Shown here: positions 1 to 6,084 of the stretch, piece by piece
Numbering within the stretch: position 1 is the stretch's first letter
Layout of the letters: each line of letters opens with the position of its first letter
Source: an uncultured Chryseolinea sp.
GTDB lineage: Bacteria; Bacteroidota; Bacteroidia; Cytophagales; Cyclobacteriaceae
Direction: 5' to 3'
NCBI GenBank assembly: GCA_946478915.1
Contig: CAMLER010000187.1
Coordinates: 1-8,662, forward strand
Length of the DNA stretch: 8,662 nucleotides
The notes under the pieces: generated by a model
Database searches by the model: none
What the model was told of the DNA's origin: nothing
What the model saw: only the letters and a program-made list of their open reading frames with translations
Program-made: the position numbers and the translations under genes

Positions 1-741
1 AAATTTATCGGTAGGGCTGGAGCAGGCCTTGACAATCTGGATCTGCCATATCTGGAAGAGAAAAAAATCGAAGTTATTCATGCTTCCGAAGGAAATCGCG
101 ATGCTGTGGGTGAACATGCTCTTGGCCTGCTGTTGGCGCTTGTGAGAAATATCGTAAAGGCAGATCAAGAGGTGAAAAATTTTTCGTGGCTCCGCGAACC
201 GAATCGCGGCATTGAAATCATGGGAAAAACTGTTGGCGTTGTCGGATATGGAAATACAGGGCAGGCATTTGCAAAACGACTTTCGGGCTTTGGATGTAAT
301 GTTTTGGGGTATGATAAGTATAAAACGAATTATTCCGATGCATTTTGTACCGAATCGAAAATGGAGACCCTTTTTGAAACAGTTGATATCATCAGTTTTC
401 ATGTTCCACTCACAGACGAAACAAGGATGTTGGTAGATATCAATTATCTGAAACGGTTTAAAAAACCTATTATACTAATAAATACCGCGAGAGGTGAGAT
501 CGTTTCTTTAACTGCTGTAGTGCAGGGAATTAACGAAGGAATTCTTCGCGGCGCTGCACTAGACGTCCTTGAAAATGAGAAGCTTGACAAACTAACGACG
601 TCCCAAATTGAGGCATTTAAATTTTTGCGTGAAAGATTTGATGTAATATTCACCCCCCACATTGCGGGCTGGACGTTTGAATCGCATGTGAAAATAAATG
701 TAGCTTTGGTGCAAAAAATAAGCGCCCTAAAAATGGCGTAA
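1..741 (+). CDS. D-2-hydroxyacid dehydrogenase, phosphoglycerate dehydrogenase-like (5' end outside window)
   Basis: This NAD-dependent oxidoreductase acts on a D-2-hydroxyacid; 3-phosphoglycerate (serine synthesis) is the most likely substrate but is not proven. The frame is open from base 1 (beginning KFIGRAGAGLDNLD), so 246 C-terminal residues are present and the N-terminal part of the substrate domain lies upstream. The Rossmann dinucleotide motif GYGNTG is at 244-261, followed by an acidic residue (Asp, 313-315) suited to NAD rather than NADP. The catalytic triad of the family is visible: Arg in NTARGE (490-492), Glu in DVLENE (577-579) and His in TPHIAGW (658-660). The protein ends about 25 residues after that His, so there is no ACT regulatory domain, unlike long SerA proteins. 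It could instead be another family member such as a lactate or glyoxylate reductase. A GTG at 106 is internal, not the start. The pentapeptide gene starts 32 bases downstream on the same strand. Confidence 0.9.
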   Translation, partial: KFIGRAGAGLDNLDLPYLEEKKIEVIHASEGNRDAVGEHALGLLLALVRNIVKADQEVKNFSWLREPNRGIEIMGKTVGVVGYGNTGQAFAKRLSGFGCNVLGYDKYKTNYSDAFCTESKMETLFETVDIISFHVPLTDETRMLVDINYLKRFKKPIILINTARGEIVSLTAVVQGINEGILRGAALDVLENEKLDKLTTSQIEAFKFLRERFDVIFTPHIAGWTFESHVKINVALVQKISALKMA

Positions 742-773
742 CCGATCTAAACCTGGGAGGCAGTTCACTATTC

Positions 774-1619
774 ATGGGAATTTTACAGAAGCGAGTTAAG
801 AAGGTAGGTGAGTTTTTCAATTCGATAATAGAAAAGCCGCTGCTGACGTCTACCATCGTCCTGGTGTTGATGTCGGTACTCGTGTTGTCCCTGAGCATGC
901 CTTATTATCTCCAGGATTTTAATACGTTCATAATACAGGTTCTCGCGGAAGCACATGGAATGATTTTCGACATCGCGGTGATCGGTATTCTCATTTTCTG
1001 GCTGAATAAAAATGGAGAAACGCGTCAGAGGATTAGGACTTACAAGGATGAAATTGATGACTTTAGACTTTGGGAATCGGAAGAAGCTGCATTCCGTACT
1101 GTCGGTAATATTAAAAGACTCAACCGGCACAAGATTCATGAGATCAATTTGGTCAATTGTTATCTGCCACGCACCAATTTAAATTATGTCAATCTCACTG
1201 GCTCTAACCTGAATTCAGCAAACATCTCACAGTCTTCATTAATTGAATCCAATCTTGAAAGTGCACGGTTGAATCAAACAAATTTCGAGAATTCAAACTT
1301 GAACCAGGCGAACCTTCGCAGCGCGTATGCCAGCGGTGCTAACTTCAAGGATGCCTTCCTTATTAAAGCGTATTTTGAAAATGCATTCCTTATCAAAGCA
1401 AATTTTTGTAATGCATTCCTCATGGAAGCAGACTTAAAGAATTGCTATTTGATGGGCGCCGACCTCGAAAACGCCAGTCTCTATAAGGCTGACCTGCGCG
1501 GCGCGAAAGGTCTCACTGTAGAACAGCTTTCAAAAGTAAAAACGCTCTATTTAGCCAAGTTTGATGATGAAATACTGGAACAGATTAAAACCAATCTCCC
1601 TGAACTCGTCGGAGCTTAG
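774..1619 (+). CDS. Membrane-anchored pentapeptide-repeat protein
   Basis: The protein has 281 residues in three parts. Two hydrophobic segments, at about residues 22-46 and 60-78, look like transmembrane helices. A charged linker (about 80-120) follows, then a pentapeptide-repeat region at about 124-245 with units of the A(D/N)LXX type, such as ANFKD, ADLKN, ADLEN and ADLRG. Such repeats fold into a right-handed quadrilateral beta-helix. The tail, GLTVEQLSKVKTLY onward, resembles the C-terminal cap found in many of these proteins. Function is unknown; some soluble members bind DNA gyrase, but the membrane anchor makes that a poor guide here. A GGGAGG stretch at 755-760, 13 bases before the ATG, is a plausible ribosome-binding site, though rather distant, and supports this start. 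The 32-base gap after the dehydrogenase gene permits co-transcription. The hairpin at 1748-1782 may end this transcript. Confidence 0.85.
   Translation: MGILQKRVKKVGEFFNSIIEKPLLTSTIVLVLMSVLVLSLSMPYYLQDFNTFIIQVLAEAHGMIFDIAVIGILIFWLNKNGETRQRIRTYKDEIDDFRLWESEEAAFRTVGNIKRLNRHKIHEINLVNCYLPRTNLNYVNLTGSNLNSANISQSSLIESNLESARLNQTNFENSNLNQANLRSAYASGANFKDAFLIKAYFENAFLIKANFCNAFLMEADLKNCYLMGADLENASLYKADLRGAKGLTVEQLSKVKTLYLAKFDDEILEQIKTNLPELVGA
1344..1493 (+). repeat. Five in-frame 30-bp repeats inside the pentapeptide gene
   Basis: Residues 191-240 form five ten-residue units: FKDAFLIKAY, FENAFLIKAN, FCNAFLMEAD, LKNCYLMGAD and LENASLYKAD. The second and third units are also close at DNA level, sharing AATGCATTCCT and the following AAAGCA or GAAGCA. 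The ten-residue period pairs one canonical pentapeptide with one carrying a hydrophobic or aromatic residue before the central Leu (AFLIK, AFLME, CYLMG). This suggests growth by duplication of two-pentapeptide blocks. Confidence 0.75.
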
Positions 1620-1711
1620 CGGTTTGGTTCTAGCATAAAAAGATCGATTTCGCATAACCTTTGCCGAACACCAGCGGAACCCGCCCGGAATTGCGATGTT
1701 GAACACCTGAT

Positions 1712-1741
1712 TTTGGATTCACTAATAAAGTATTACCTTTG
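1712..1741 (+). promoter_or_regulatory. Bacteroidota-type promoter upstream of greA
   Basis: TTTG at 1712-1715 and TACCTTTG at 1734-1741, separated by 18 bases, match the -33 (TTTG) and -7 (TAnnTTTG) elements used by the primary sigma factor of this phylum. The predicted transcript start, about 5-7 bases after the -7 element, is near 1746-1748, which is the first base of the downstream hairpin. greA begins about 150 bases further on. Confidence 0.6.
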
Positions 1742-1747
1742 TATCAG

Positions 1748-1782
1748 CAACGGTCTCCAACGAGGCCGTTGTTTCTTTTTTT
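1748..1782 (+). terminator. Intrinsic terminator / possible greA leader attenuator
   Basis: A 10-bp stem pairs 1748-1757 (CAACGGTCTC) with 1762-1771 (GAGGCCGTTG), with one U-G wobble and a CAAC tetraloop. It is followed at once by TTTCTTTTTTT (1772-1782). This is a textbook rho-independent terminator. It lies 128 bases after the pentapeptide gene and may end that transcript. It also begins exactly where the promoter at 1712-1741 should start transcription, so it could act as a terminator in the greA leader. Confidence 0.8.
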
Positions 1783-1897
1783 GATCGCGGCCAAGCGACT
1801 GCTGCCGATTTCAAATTAGTAGCACAATATTTTTATAACGAGGATAGACACCATGTGACACTGTGGGAAGTCTACACCTGAACAAAATTTAATAGTT

Positions 1898-2374
1898 ATG
1901 AACAACAAGGTATCATACTACACGAAAGAGGGTTTGGAAAAATTGCAGAACGAATTGAGCACCCTTAAATCAAAAGGACGCCAGGATATTGCGCGCCAGA
2001 TCGCTGAAGCGCGCGACAAAGGTGATCTGAGTGAGAATGCCGAATATGATGCAGCGAAGGATGCGCAGGGGCACCTTGAAGCAAAAATTGCCCAGTTGGA
2101 AGACCTGGTATCCAATGCACGTTTGCTTGACGAGAATAATATCGACACTTCGAAGGTGTCAATTCTTTCAAAGGTTACTATCAAGAATAAGAAGAACGGT
2201 GCTTCGGTTACTTATACATTGGTTTCTGAAGAAGAAGCCGATTTAAAAGCCGGAAAGATTTCGACCATGTCGCCAATAGGCAAGGGGTTGTTAGGAAAGA
2301 AGATGGGAGAGGTGGCGAATATTACAACTCCGGCAGGAGAAATGGCTTTTGAGATACTTAAGATTTCCGTTTAA
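1898..2374 (+). CDS. greA: Transcription elongation factor GreA
   Basis: GreA binds the secondary channel of RNA polymerase and stimulates cleavage of the RNA 3' end in backtracked complexes, letting stalled transcription resume. The 158-residue length is normal for the family. Residues 1-78 form the N-terminal antiparallel coiled coil, with the signature GDLSENAEY at its tip; Asp43 and Glu46 correspond to the tip acidic pair (D41 and E44 in E. coli) that holds the catalytic metal. Residues 80-158 form the FKBP-like domain, with SPIGKGLLGKKMGE near the end. The ATG is preceded by an A/T-rich stretch and no Shine-Dalgarno sequence, which is usual in Bacteroidota. The HIT gene follows after 12 bases, so the two are probably one operon. 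The leader carries a promoter and a terminator-like hairpin, suggesting control by premature termination. Confidence 0.97.
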   Translation: MNNKVSYYTKEGLEKLQNELSTLKSKGRQDIARQIAEARDKGDLSENAEYDAAKDAQGHLEAKIAQLEDLVSNARLLDENNIDTSKVSILSKVTIKNKKNGASVTYTLVSEEEADLKAGKISTMSPIGKGLLGKKMGEVANITTPAGEMAFEILKISV

Positions 2375-2386
2375 AAAAATAAACAC

Positions 2387-2785
2387 ATGGCCAGCATTTT
2401 CACCCGGATTATCAACCGCGAGATTCCAGGTCACATTGTCGCCGAAGATGAGCAATACATAGCTTTTCTGGATATAAGTCCGCTTGTACTAGGCCATACG
2501 TTGGTTGTTCCCAAGACCGAAGTAGACTATATGTACGATCTTGAAGATGATGTGCTGGCTGGACTTCATGTCTTTGCCAAAAGAGTTGCCCATGCTATCA
2601 AGAAGGCTGTGCCCTGTAAAAGAATAGGCGTAGCTGTTATTGGCCTGGAGGTTCCACATACTCACGTGCATCTTGTTCCCATGAACTCAATGGGTGATCT
2701 AAATTTTACTCGTCCGAAGTTGTCTCCTTCCAAGGAGGAGCTGGAGGAGGTGGCGAAGAGGATCCGGGGTGCCATGGGGGAATAA
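2387..2785 (+). CDS. HIT-family (histidine triad) nucleotide hydrolase
   Basis: HIT proteins of the HINT type hydrolyse nucleoside phosphoramidates or related nucleotides through a histidine nucleophile in the cytoplasm. The 132-residue protein has the triad motif HTHVHLVP, with His91, His93 and His95, near the C-terminal third. The N-terminus (SIFTRIINREIPGHIVAEDE) aligns with the usual start of bacterial HINT proteins, but the two Cys of the zinc site (CxxC) are replaced (Ser3 and Thr6). The DISPLVLGHTLVVPK segment is also typical. The physiological substrate cannot be told from sequence. It starts 12 bases after greA and very likely shares its transcript; the same gene pair is familiar from other Bacteroidota. 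The ATG has only A-rich sequence upstream. The gene ends about 14 bases before a repeat that may act as its terminator. Confidence 0.93.
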   Translation: MASIFTRIINREIPGHIVAEDEQYIAFLDISPLVLGHTLVVPKTEVDYMYDLEDDVLAGLHVFAKRVAHAIKKAVPCKRIGVAVIGLEVPHTHVHLVPMNSMGDLNFTRPKLSPSKEELEEVAKRIRGAMGE

Positions 2786-2798
2786 GTTAGGTGGGTAA

Positions 2799-2864
2799 AA
2801 GATACAAGGTATAAGGTATAAGGTATAAGGGTAGGCATCGACATACCTTATCCCCTATACCTTA
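2799..2864. repeat. 7-bp tandem repeat with inverted arm between convergent genes
   Basis: The unit AAGGTAT occurs three times in a row from 2806, followed by a partial copy to 2830 and preceded by a degenerate copy (AAGATAC, 2799-2805). After an 11-13-base spacer, 2844-2864 holds the complementary sequence (TACCTTAT, CTATACCTTA). The arms 2812-2830 and 2846-2864 can pair over 19 positions with two mismatches, and other registers are possible. It sits between the ends of HIT (+) and pgk (-). A hairpin formed on either strand could help end both transcripts, but there is no T-tract. Confidence 0.8.
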
Positions 2865-2901
2865 CTCAGAACCTCACAAAACTCGGATGGATGACGATTA
2901 C

Positions 2902-4086
2902 TTAGTCGAGCGCTTTAACTCCCGGCAGTGTTTTTCCTTCAAAATATTCAAGCAATGCGCCGCCTCCCGTTGAAACATAACTAACATCATCGCTGAAACC
3001 CAACTGGGCAACTGCTGCCGCTGAATCTCCGCCGCCGATCAGCGAGAATGCGCCATTCTTAGTCGCAGCGACTACTGCCTCAGCTACAGCTTTTGTTCCA
3101 TCAGCAAATTTCTCCATTTCAAAAACTCCCATAGGCCCATTCCATAATATGGTTTTGGATCCTTCTATTGCTTTCCTGAAAACGCTGATTGCTTGAGGTC
3201 CGATATCAAGCCCCATCCATCCATTCGGAATAGCATTATTATTAGCAGCCTGTGTTGCAGCATCAGCAGCAAATTTATCAGCTATAACGGAGTCGATAGG
3301 CAAAATCAGTTCGACTCCCTTCGTTTTTGCTTTTTGGATTAATTCTTTGGCAAGATCCATTTTATCTTCTTCGAGCAATGAATTACCTATGGAGCCGCCC
3401 AGTGCTTTGAAAAAAGTATAAGCCATTCCGCCTCCTATGATAAGATTATCAACTTTGTCCAAAAGATTTTCTATGATGAGGATCTTATCGCTGATTTTGG
3501 CACCGCCCATAATGGCCGTGAATGGTTTAGCGGCTTTTTCCATCACTTTCTTTGCGTTGTCGAGTTCTGCAGCCATCACCAATCCTGCACATTTTTCATC
3601 AAAAAATTTTGCAACAATTGTTGTCGATGCATGGGCGCGATGAGCTGTTCCAAAAGCGTCGTTAACATATATGTCACCATGCTTTGACAGCTTCTTCGAA
3701 AATTCCTCATCTCCTTTTTCTTCTTGTTTGTAGAAGCGAAGGTTTTCCAGCAACAGCACCTCGCCTGGTTTTAGCCCCCCTGAAATTTTGAATGCTTCGT
3801 CACCAATACAGTCACCACCGAACTTTACAGGTTTACCCAGTAGCTCTTCCGTTGTTTTTAGTGTATGCCGAAGCGAAAATTTTTCTTCAGGCCCATCTTT
3901 GGGGCGTCCCAGATGCGACATCAAAATGCAGCTTCCTCCGTCATTAAGTATCTTCTTTATCGTCGGGATGGTTGCCCGGATACGATTATCGTCAGTCACA
4001 TTAAAACTTTTGTCCAGCGGAACATTGAAGTCGACGCGGATGAGAGCACGTTTCCCTTTGAAATTGATTTCGTTGATGGTTTTCAT
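2902..4086 (-). CDS. pgk: Phosphoglycerate kinase
   Basis: Pgk transfers phosphate between 1,3-bisphosphoglycerate and ADP, making ATP and 3-phosphoglycerate in glycolysis, and works in reverse in gluconeogenesis. At 394 residues it has the usual length. Visible motifs are RVDFNVPLD (18-26, substrate-binding Arg and Asp-Asn), SHLGRPK (57-63), [16 protein letters not shown] (112-127), [13 protein letters not shown] (142-154), GGAKISDK (194-201, catalytic-site Lys), [11 protein letters not shown] (216-226), the WNGPMGVFE segment (315-323) and the nucleotide loop GGGDSAAA (351-358). The start ATG opens [13 protein letters not shown], a typical Bacteroidota beginning. It is the third gene of the block after pfkA and the P-loop gene. 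The 91-base gap upstream contains TAAATTCG at about 4112-4119 on this strand, but without a matching -33 element, so a separate promoter is uncertain. Confidence 0.98.
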   Translation of the reverse strand: MKTINEINFKGKRALIRVDFNVPLDKSFNVTDDNRIRATIPTIKKILNDGGSCILMSHLGRPKDGPEEKFSLRHTLKTTEELLGKPVKFGGDCIGDEAFKISGGLKPGEVLLLENLRFYKQEEKGDEEFSKKLSKHGDIYVNDAFGTAHRAHASTTIVAKFFDEKCAGLVMAAELDNAKKVMEKAAKPFTAIMGGAKISDKILIIENLLDKVDNLIIGGGMAYTFFKALGGSIGNSLLEEDKMDLAKELIQKAKTKGVELILPIDSVIADKFAADAATQAANNNAIPNGWMGLDIGPQAISVFRKAIEGSKTILWNGPMGVFEMEKFADGTKAVAEAVVAATKNGAFSLIGGGDSAAAVAQLGFSDDVSYVSTGGGALLEYFEGKTLPGVKALD

Positions 4087-4177
4087 TTGGTGTCAAGTCA
4101 GGTGTAGAGGGGCGAATTTAGGAAAAGAACCCTTTTTGCGGGCAGTAGGAACGCGGTTTTTTAAACAAACGATTGCA

Positions 4178-4729
4178 TTAAAGCAGAGTGATCTTGTTTA
4201 AAATAAAGTCCGCGCGTCCGTCGACGGAAGTTTTTGGAAGGAGATTTAGGGTATAACCCTTTGAGCAATACCAGTCAAATAGCTTATGGTAGGTGGCTAC
4301 AGCTTCTTCAAAAGTTTGATCACGTTCATCATCACTAGTGTAAATATCTTCCCAGGGTGGCGTGATGAAGATGGTTGGATTGAATCGGTTCGTATTGAGC
4401 AACTCGGCAATCTTCTCAAATTGTCTGCCATCGGCATCGTAAAGCAATGCTGCACTGTCGAGGAATGATCTATCGAAAAATGTGATTTTGGGACTATCAA
4501 TTCTCGAACGAAACTCTGCGAGGTCCTGTTCGAACATCTCATTCGCAAACTCGATTGGTGAAGGCCTCGGCGATAACCCGGCCGAAAGTCTTTTCTTAAT
4601 GATCATCCTCGCGGTCTCATCAACAGATTCGTAACCTCGCTGACGAAGTACATTGATCACTGTTGATTTCCCTCCACCCGGACCTCCGGTCAATACAAAA
4701 AAATTGTCTTTTCTGATTATTCCCTTCAT
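4178..4729 (-). CDS. Small P-loop NTPase / kinase-like protein (AAA_28-like)
   Basis: The 183-residue cytoplasmic protein has a strong N-terminal Walker A motif, GGPGGGKST (15-23). A hydrophobic strand then leads to an acidic residue (ITFFDRSFLD, Asp86), and an Arg-containing segment (DDERDQTFEEAVATYHKLFDWY) occurs near residue 133-154. This order resembles the AAA_28 group, which includes NadR-like nucleoside or nucleotide kinases and uncharacterised ATPases. The DRS motif after the hydrophobic strand is like that of nucleoside-kinase-fold proteins, so phosphorylation of a small molecule is possible, but no substrate is evident. It lies between two glycolysis genes, 68 bases after pfkA and 91 bases before pgk on the same strand, and may be co-transcribed with them. 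A 14-bp palindrome lies 31 bases upstream of its ATG. Confidence 0.8.
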   Translation of the reverse strand: MKGIIRKDNFFVLTGGPGGGKSTVINVLRQRGYESVDETARMIIKKRLSAGLSPRPSPIEFANEMFEQDLAEFRSRIDSPKITFFDRSFLDSAALLYDADGRQFEKIAELLNTNRFNPTIFITPPWEDIYTSDDERDQTFEEAVATYHKLFDWYCSKGYTLNLLPKTSVDGRADFILNKITLL

Positions 4730-4760
4730 GTATTCGTTGGATACATTTAATCATTTCGTA

Positions 4761-4774
4761 TAGATTATAATCTA
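4761..4774. promoter_or_regulatory. 14-bp perfect palindrome between pfkA and the P-loop gene
   Basis: TAGATTATAATCTA is a perfect inverted repeat with no spacer. It lies 31 bases before the ATG of the P-loop gene and 23 bases after the pfkA stop. It could be an operator for a dimeric regulator. It is A/T-rich and has no T-tract, so it is not an obvious terminator. A palindrome of this length can arise by chance in a window of this size. Confidence 0.3.
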
Positions 4775-4797
4775 CCGTTGATGACAAAGTATCTGTG

Positions 4798-5889
4798 CTA
4801 ATCTCCAAAGGTTATATTCAGTCCTTTTGCAGCTTGAATCGCATAAAGATTTTTACTGACCAGATTGGGTTCTTTGGTACATTCTTCGAGCGTTACTGAA
4901 GTAATCTCATTGTTTCGGAATGAGACCATCCGGCCAAAGTTTTTTTCAAGGGCAAGCTCAAACGCTCTGACGCCAAACAACGTAGCGAGTATACGGTCGT
5001 AAGCAATGGGGCTTCCCCCGCGTTGCACGTGGCCCAACACTGTTTCACGAATTTCAGCCTGACATCCGGCATCCTTCAACTGCTTCGAAAGCTGGAAAGC
5101 GACACCTCCAAGACGCACGTGTTCAGATCCCTTTTCTCCTGCGGTTGCTGTAATGCTTCCTTCCTTTGGTTTAGCTCCCTCGGCGATTACGATATTCACA
5201 AATCCGCGTCCTTTTTTGTAACGAGAGTTAATGCGTTTTACAAGCTTGCGAATATCATATGGTATTTCTGGTATCAGGCATATCTCGGCACCACCCGCAA
5301 TCGCTGAGTATAATGCAATCCACCCGGCATCCCGTCCCATTACTTCCATAATCATCACCCTGTTGTGACTTTCAGCCGTCGTCACCAGCTTATCAAAACT
5401 GTCGGTAGCGATCTGTACCGCGGTGTGGAAGCCAAAAGTTATATCTGTTGCAGAAAGGTCATTATCAATCGTCTTCGGCACACCGATGATAGGAATGCCT
5501 TTGTTAAAGAGAACTTTTGAAATTTTCTGTGACCCATCGCCTCCAATATTAATGACGGCATCAAATTTCAATTCTTTTAACCTGGCCACAAGTTCATCGG
5601 ATCGGTCCATGAATTTTCGGGTACCATCCGGTTGGAGCACAGGAAAGTTAATTGGGTTATCCTTGTTTGTTGTCTTCAATATTGTACCACCCCGGACGTG
5701 TATCCCCGCCGTTCTTGCTGATGTAAGTCTTACTAATTCCGGTGGATCTTTAAACACGCCATTGAAACCTTCTATGCATCCAAAAACTTCCCAGTCTTTT
5801 TCTTTTCGCGCGCGCTTTGCGGCTCCACGGATAACAGCATTTAATCCCGGACAATCACCACCGCCCGTGAGTATTAACAGTTTTTTCAT
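4798..5889 (-). CDS. pfkA: 6-phosphofructokinase
   Basis: This enzyme phosphorylates fructose 6-phosphate to fructose 1,6-bisphosphate, the committed step of glycolysis. The 363 residues include GGGDCPGLNAVIRG (9-22, phospho-donor loop), GGTILKTTNKDNP (67-79), NIGGDGS (114-120), PKTIDND (138-144, with catalytic Asp142), MEVMGRDAGWIA (181-192, substrate binding), CLIPE (204-208) and VLGHVQRGG near the C-terminus. The residue equivalent to E. coli Gly104 is Gly119, as in ATP-dependent enzymes. The residue equivalent to E. coli Gly124 is Lys139, as in PPi-dependent and group III enzymes. The length also exceeds the roughly 320 residues of E. coli PfkA and suits the group III type. ATP is the more likely donor, but this is an inference. 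It is the first gene of the pfkA, P-loop gene, pgk series. Upstream is the 8-bp repeat region; I see no confident promoter. Confidence 0.95.
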   Translation of the reverse strand: MKKLLILTGGGDCPGLNAVIRGAAKRARKEKDWEVFGCIEGFNGVFKDPPELVRLTSARTAGIHVRGGTILKTTNKDNPINFPVLQPDGTRKFMDRSDELVARLKELKFDAVINIGGDGSQKISKVLFNKGIPIIGVPKTIDNDLSATDITFGFHTAVQIATDSFDKLVTTAESHNRVMIMEVMGRDAGWIALYSAIAGGAEICLIPEIPYDIRKLVKRINSRYKKGRGFVNIVIAEGAKPKEGSITATAGEKGSEHVRLGGVAFQLSKQLKDAGCQAEIRETVLGHVQRGGSPIAYDRILATLFGVRAFELALEKNFGRMVSFRNNEITSVTLEECTKEPNLVSKNLYAIQAAKGLNITFGD

Positions 5890-5930
5890 TTGGAATTGAT
5901 ATGGGGTTCAAGATAGTAAAAAGTGCGGAT

Positions 5931-6019
5931 GTGTTGACGTGCTGACGTGTTGATGTGTTAACGTGTTGAGGTTTTCGATCGTGTCAACAACAGCACATCG
6001 AACCTCAACACTCCAACAC
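5931..6019. repeat. 8-bp tandem repeat array with long imperfect hairpin
   Basis: Five consecutive 8-bp units occupy 5931-5970: GTGTTGAC, GTGCTGAC, GTGTTGAT, GTGTTAAC and GTGTTGAG. The last units pair with the complementary sequence at 5997-6019: 5963-5973 plus 5976-5979 match 5997-6011 (15 bp with a two-base bulge), and 5955-5959 match 6015-6019. CAGCAC (5991-5996) also complements GTGCTG in the second unit. The region lies in the 193-base gap between sua5 and pfkA. It is non-coding; it could end the sua5 transcript or simply be an expanding intergenic repeat. Confidence 0.8.
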
Positions 6020-6052
6020 TAACAAGAAGATGCAAATAGATCAGAACGAACC

Positions 6053-6084
6053 TAAGCACTTAAACACCTAAACACTCAAACACT
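6053..6084. repeat. Second 8-bp array, reaching the sua5 stop codon
   Basis: Four 8-bp units are read on the + strand: TAAGCACT, TAAACACC, TAAACACT and CAAACACT. The last one overlaps the first bases of the sua5 stop codon (CTA, 6083-6085). On the other strand the core is AGTGTTTA, related to the GTGTTGAC units at 5931-5970 and in inverted orientation to them. The array may be another arm of the same element. Confidence 0.65.

Noticed and set aside
106..108. GTG as the start of the dehydrogenase
   Set aside because: The frame is open to base 1 and upstream residues include the family pattern RAGAGLDNLD, so the gene is cut by the window.
783..1139. Minus-strand 118-residue reading frame opposite the pentapeptide gene
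   Set aside because: It mirrors the membrane segments of the real gene and has no recognisable domain or promoter.
1828..1835. TATTTTTA as a second greA promoter
   Set aside because: It lacks the final G of the -7 element and has no -33 partner; A/T-rich leader sequence is a simpler explanation.
1843..1874. Imperfect inverted repeat in the greA leader (AGAC to GTCT)
   Set aside because: Only about four base pairs are continuous, which is within chance.
4112..4119. TAAATTCG on the minus strand as a pgk promoter
   Set aside because: It differs from TAnnTTTG and no TTTG lies 17-23 bases upstream, so it is not strong enough to list.
3788..4201. Plus-strand 137-residue reading frame opposite pgk
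   Set aside because: It is the antisense of a clear phosphoglycerate kinase gene and shows no protein-family feature.
5423..5899. Plus-strand 158-residue reading frame opposite pfkA
   Set aside because: It is antisense to conserved phosphofructokinase motifs and has low-complexity Ser- and Pro-rich composition.
5931..6084. CRISPR array
   Set aside because: The units are 8 bp and contiguous, with no spacers of uniform length and no cas genes nearby.
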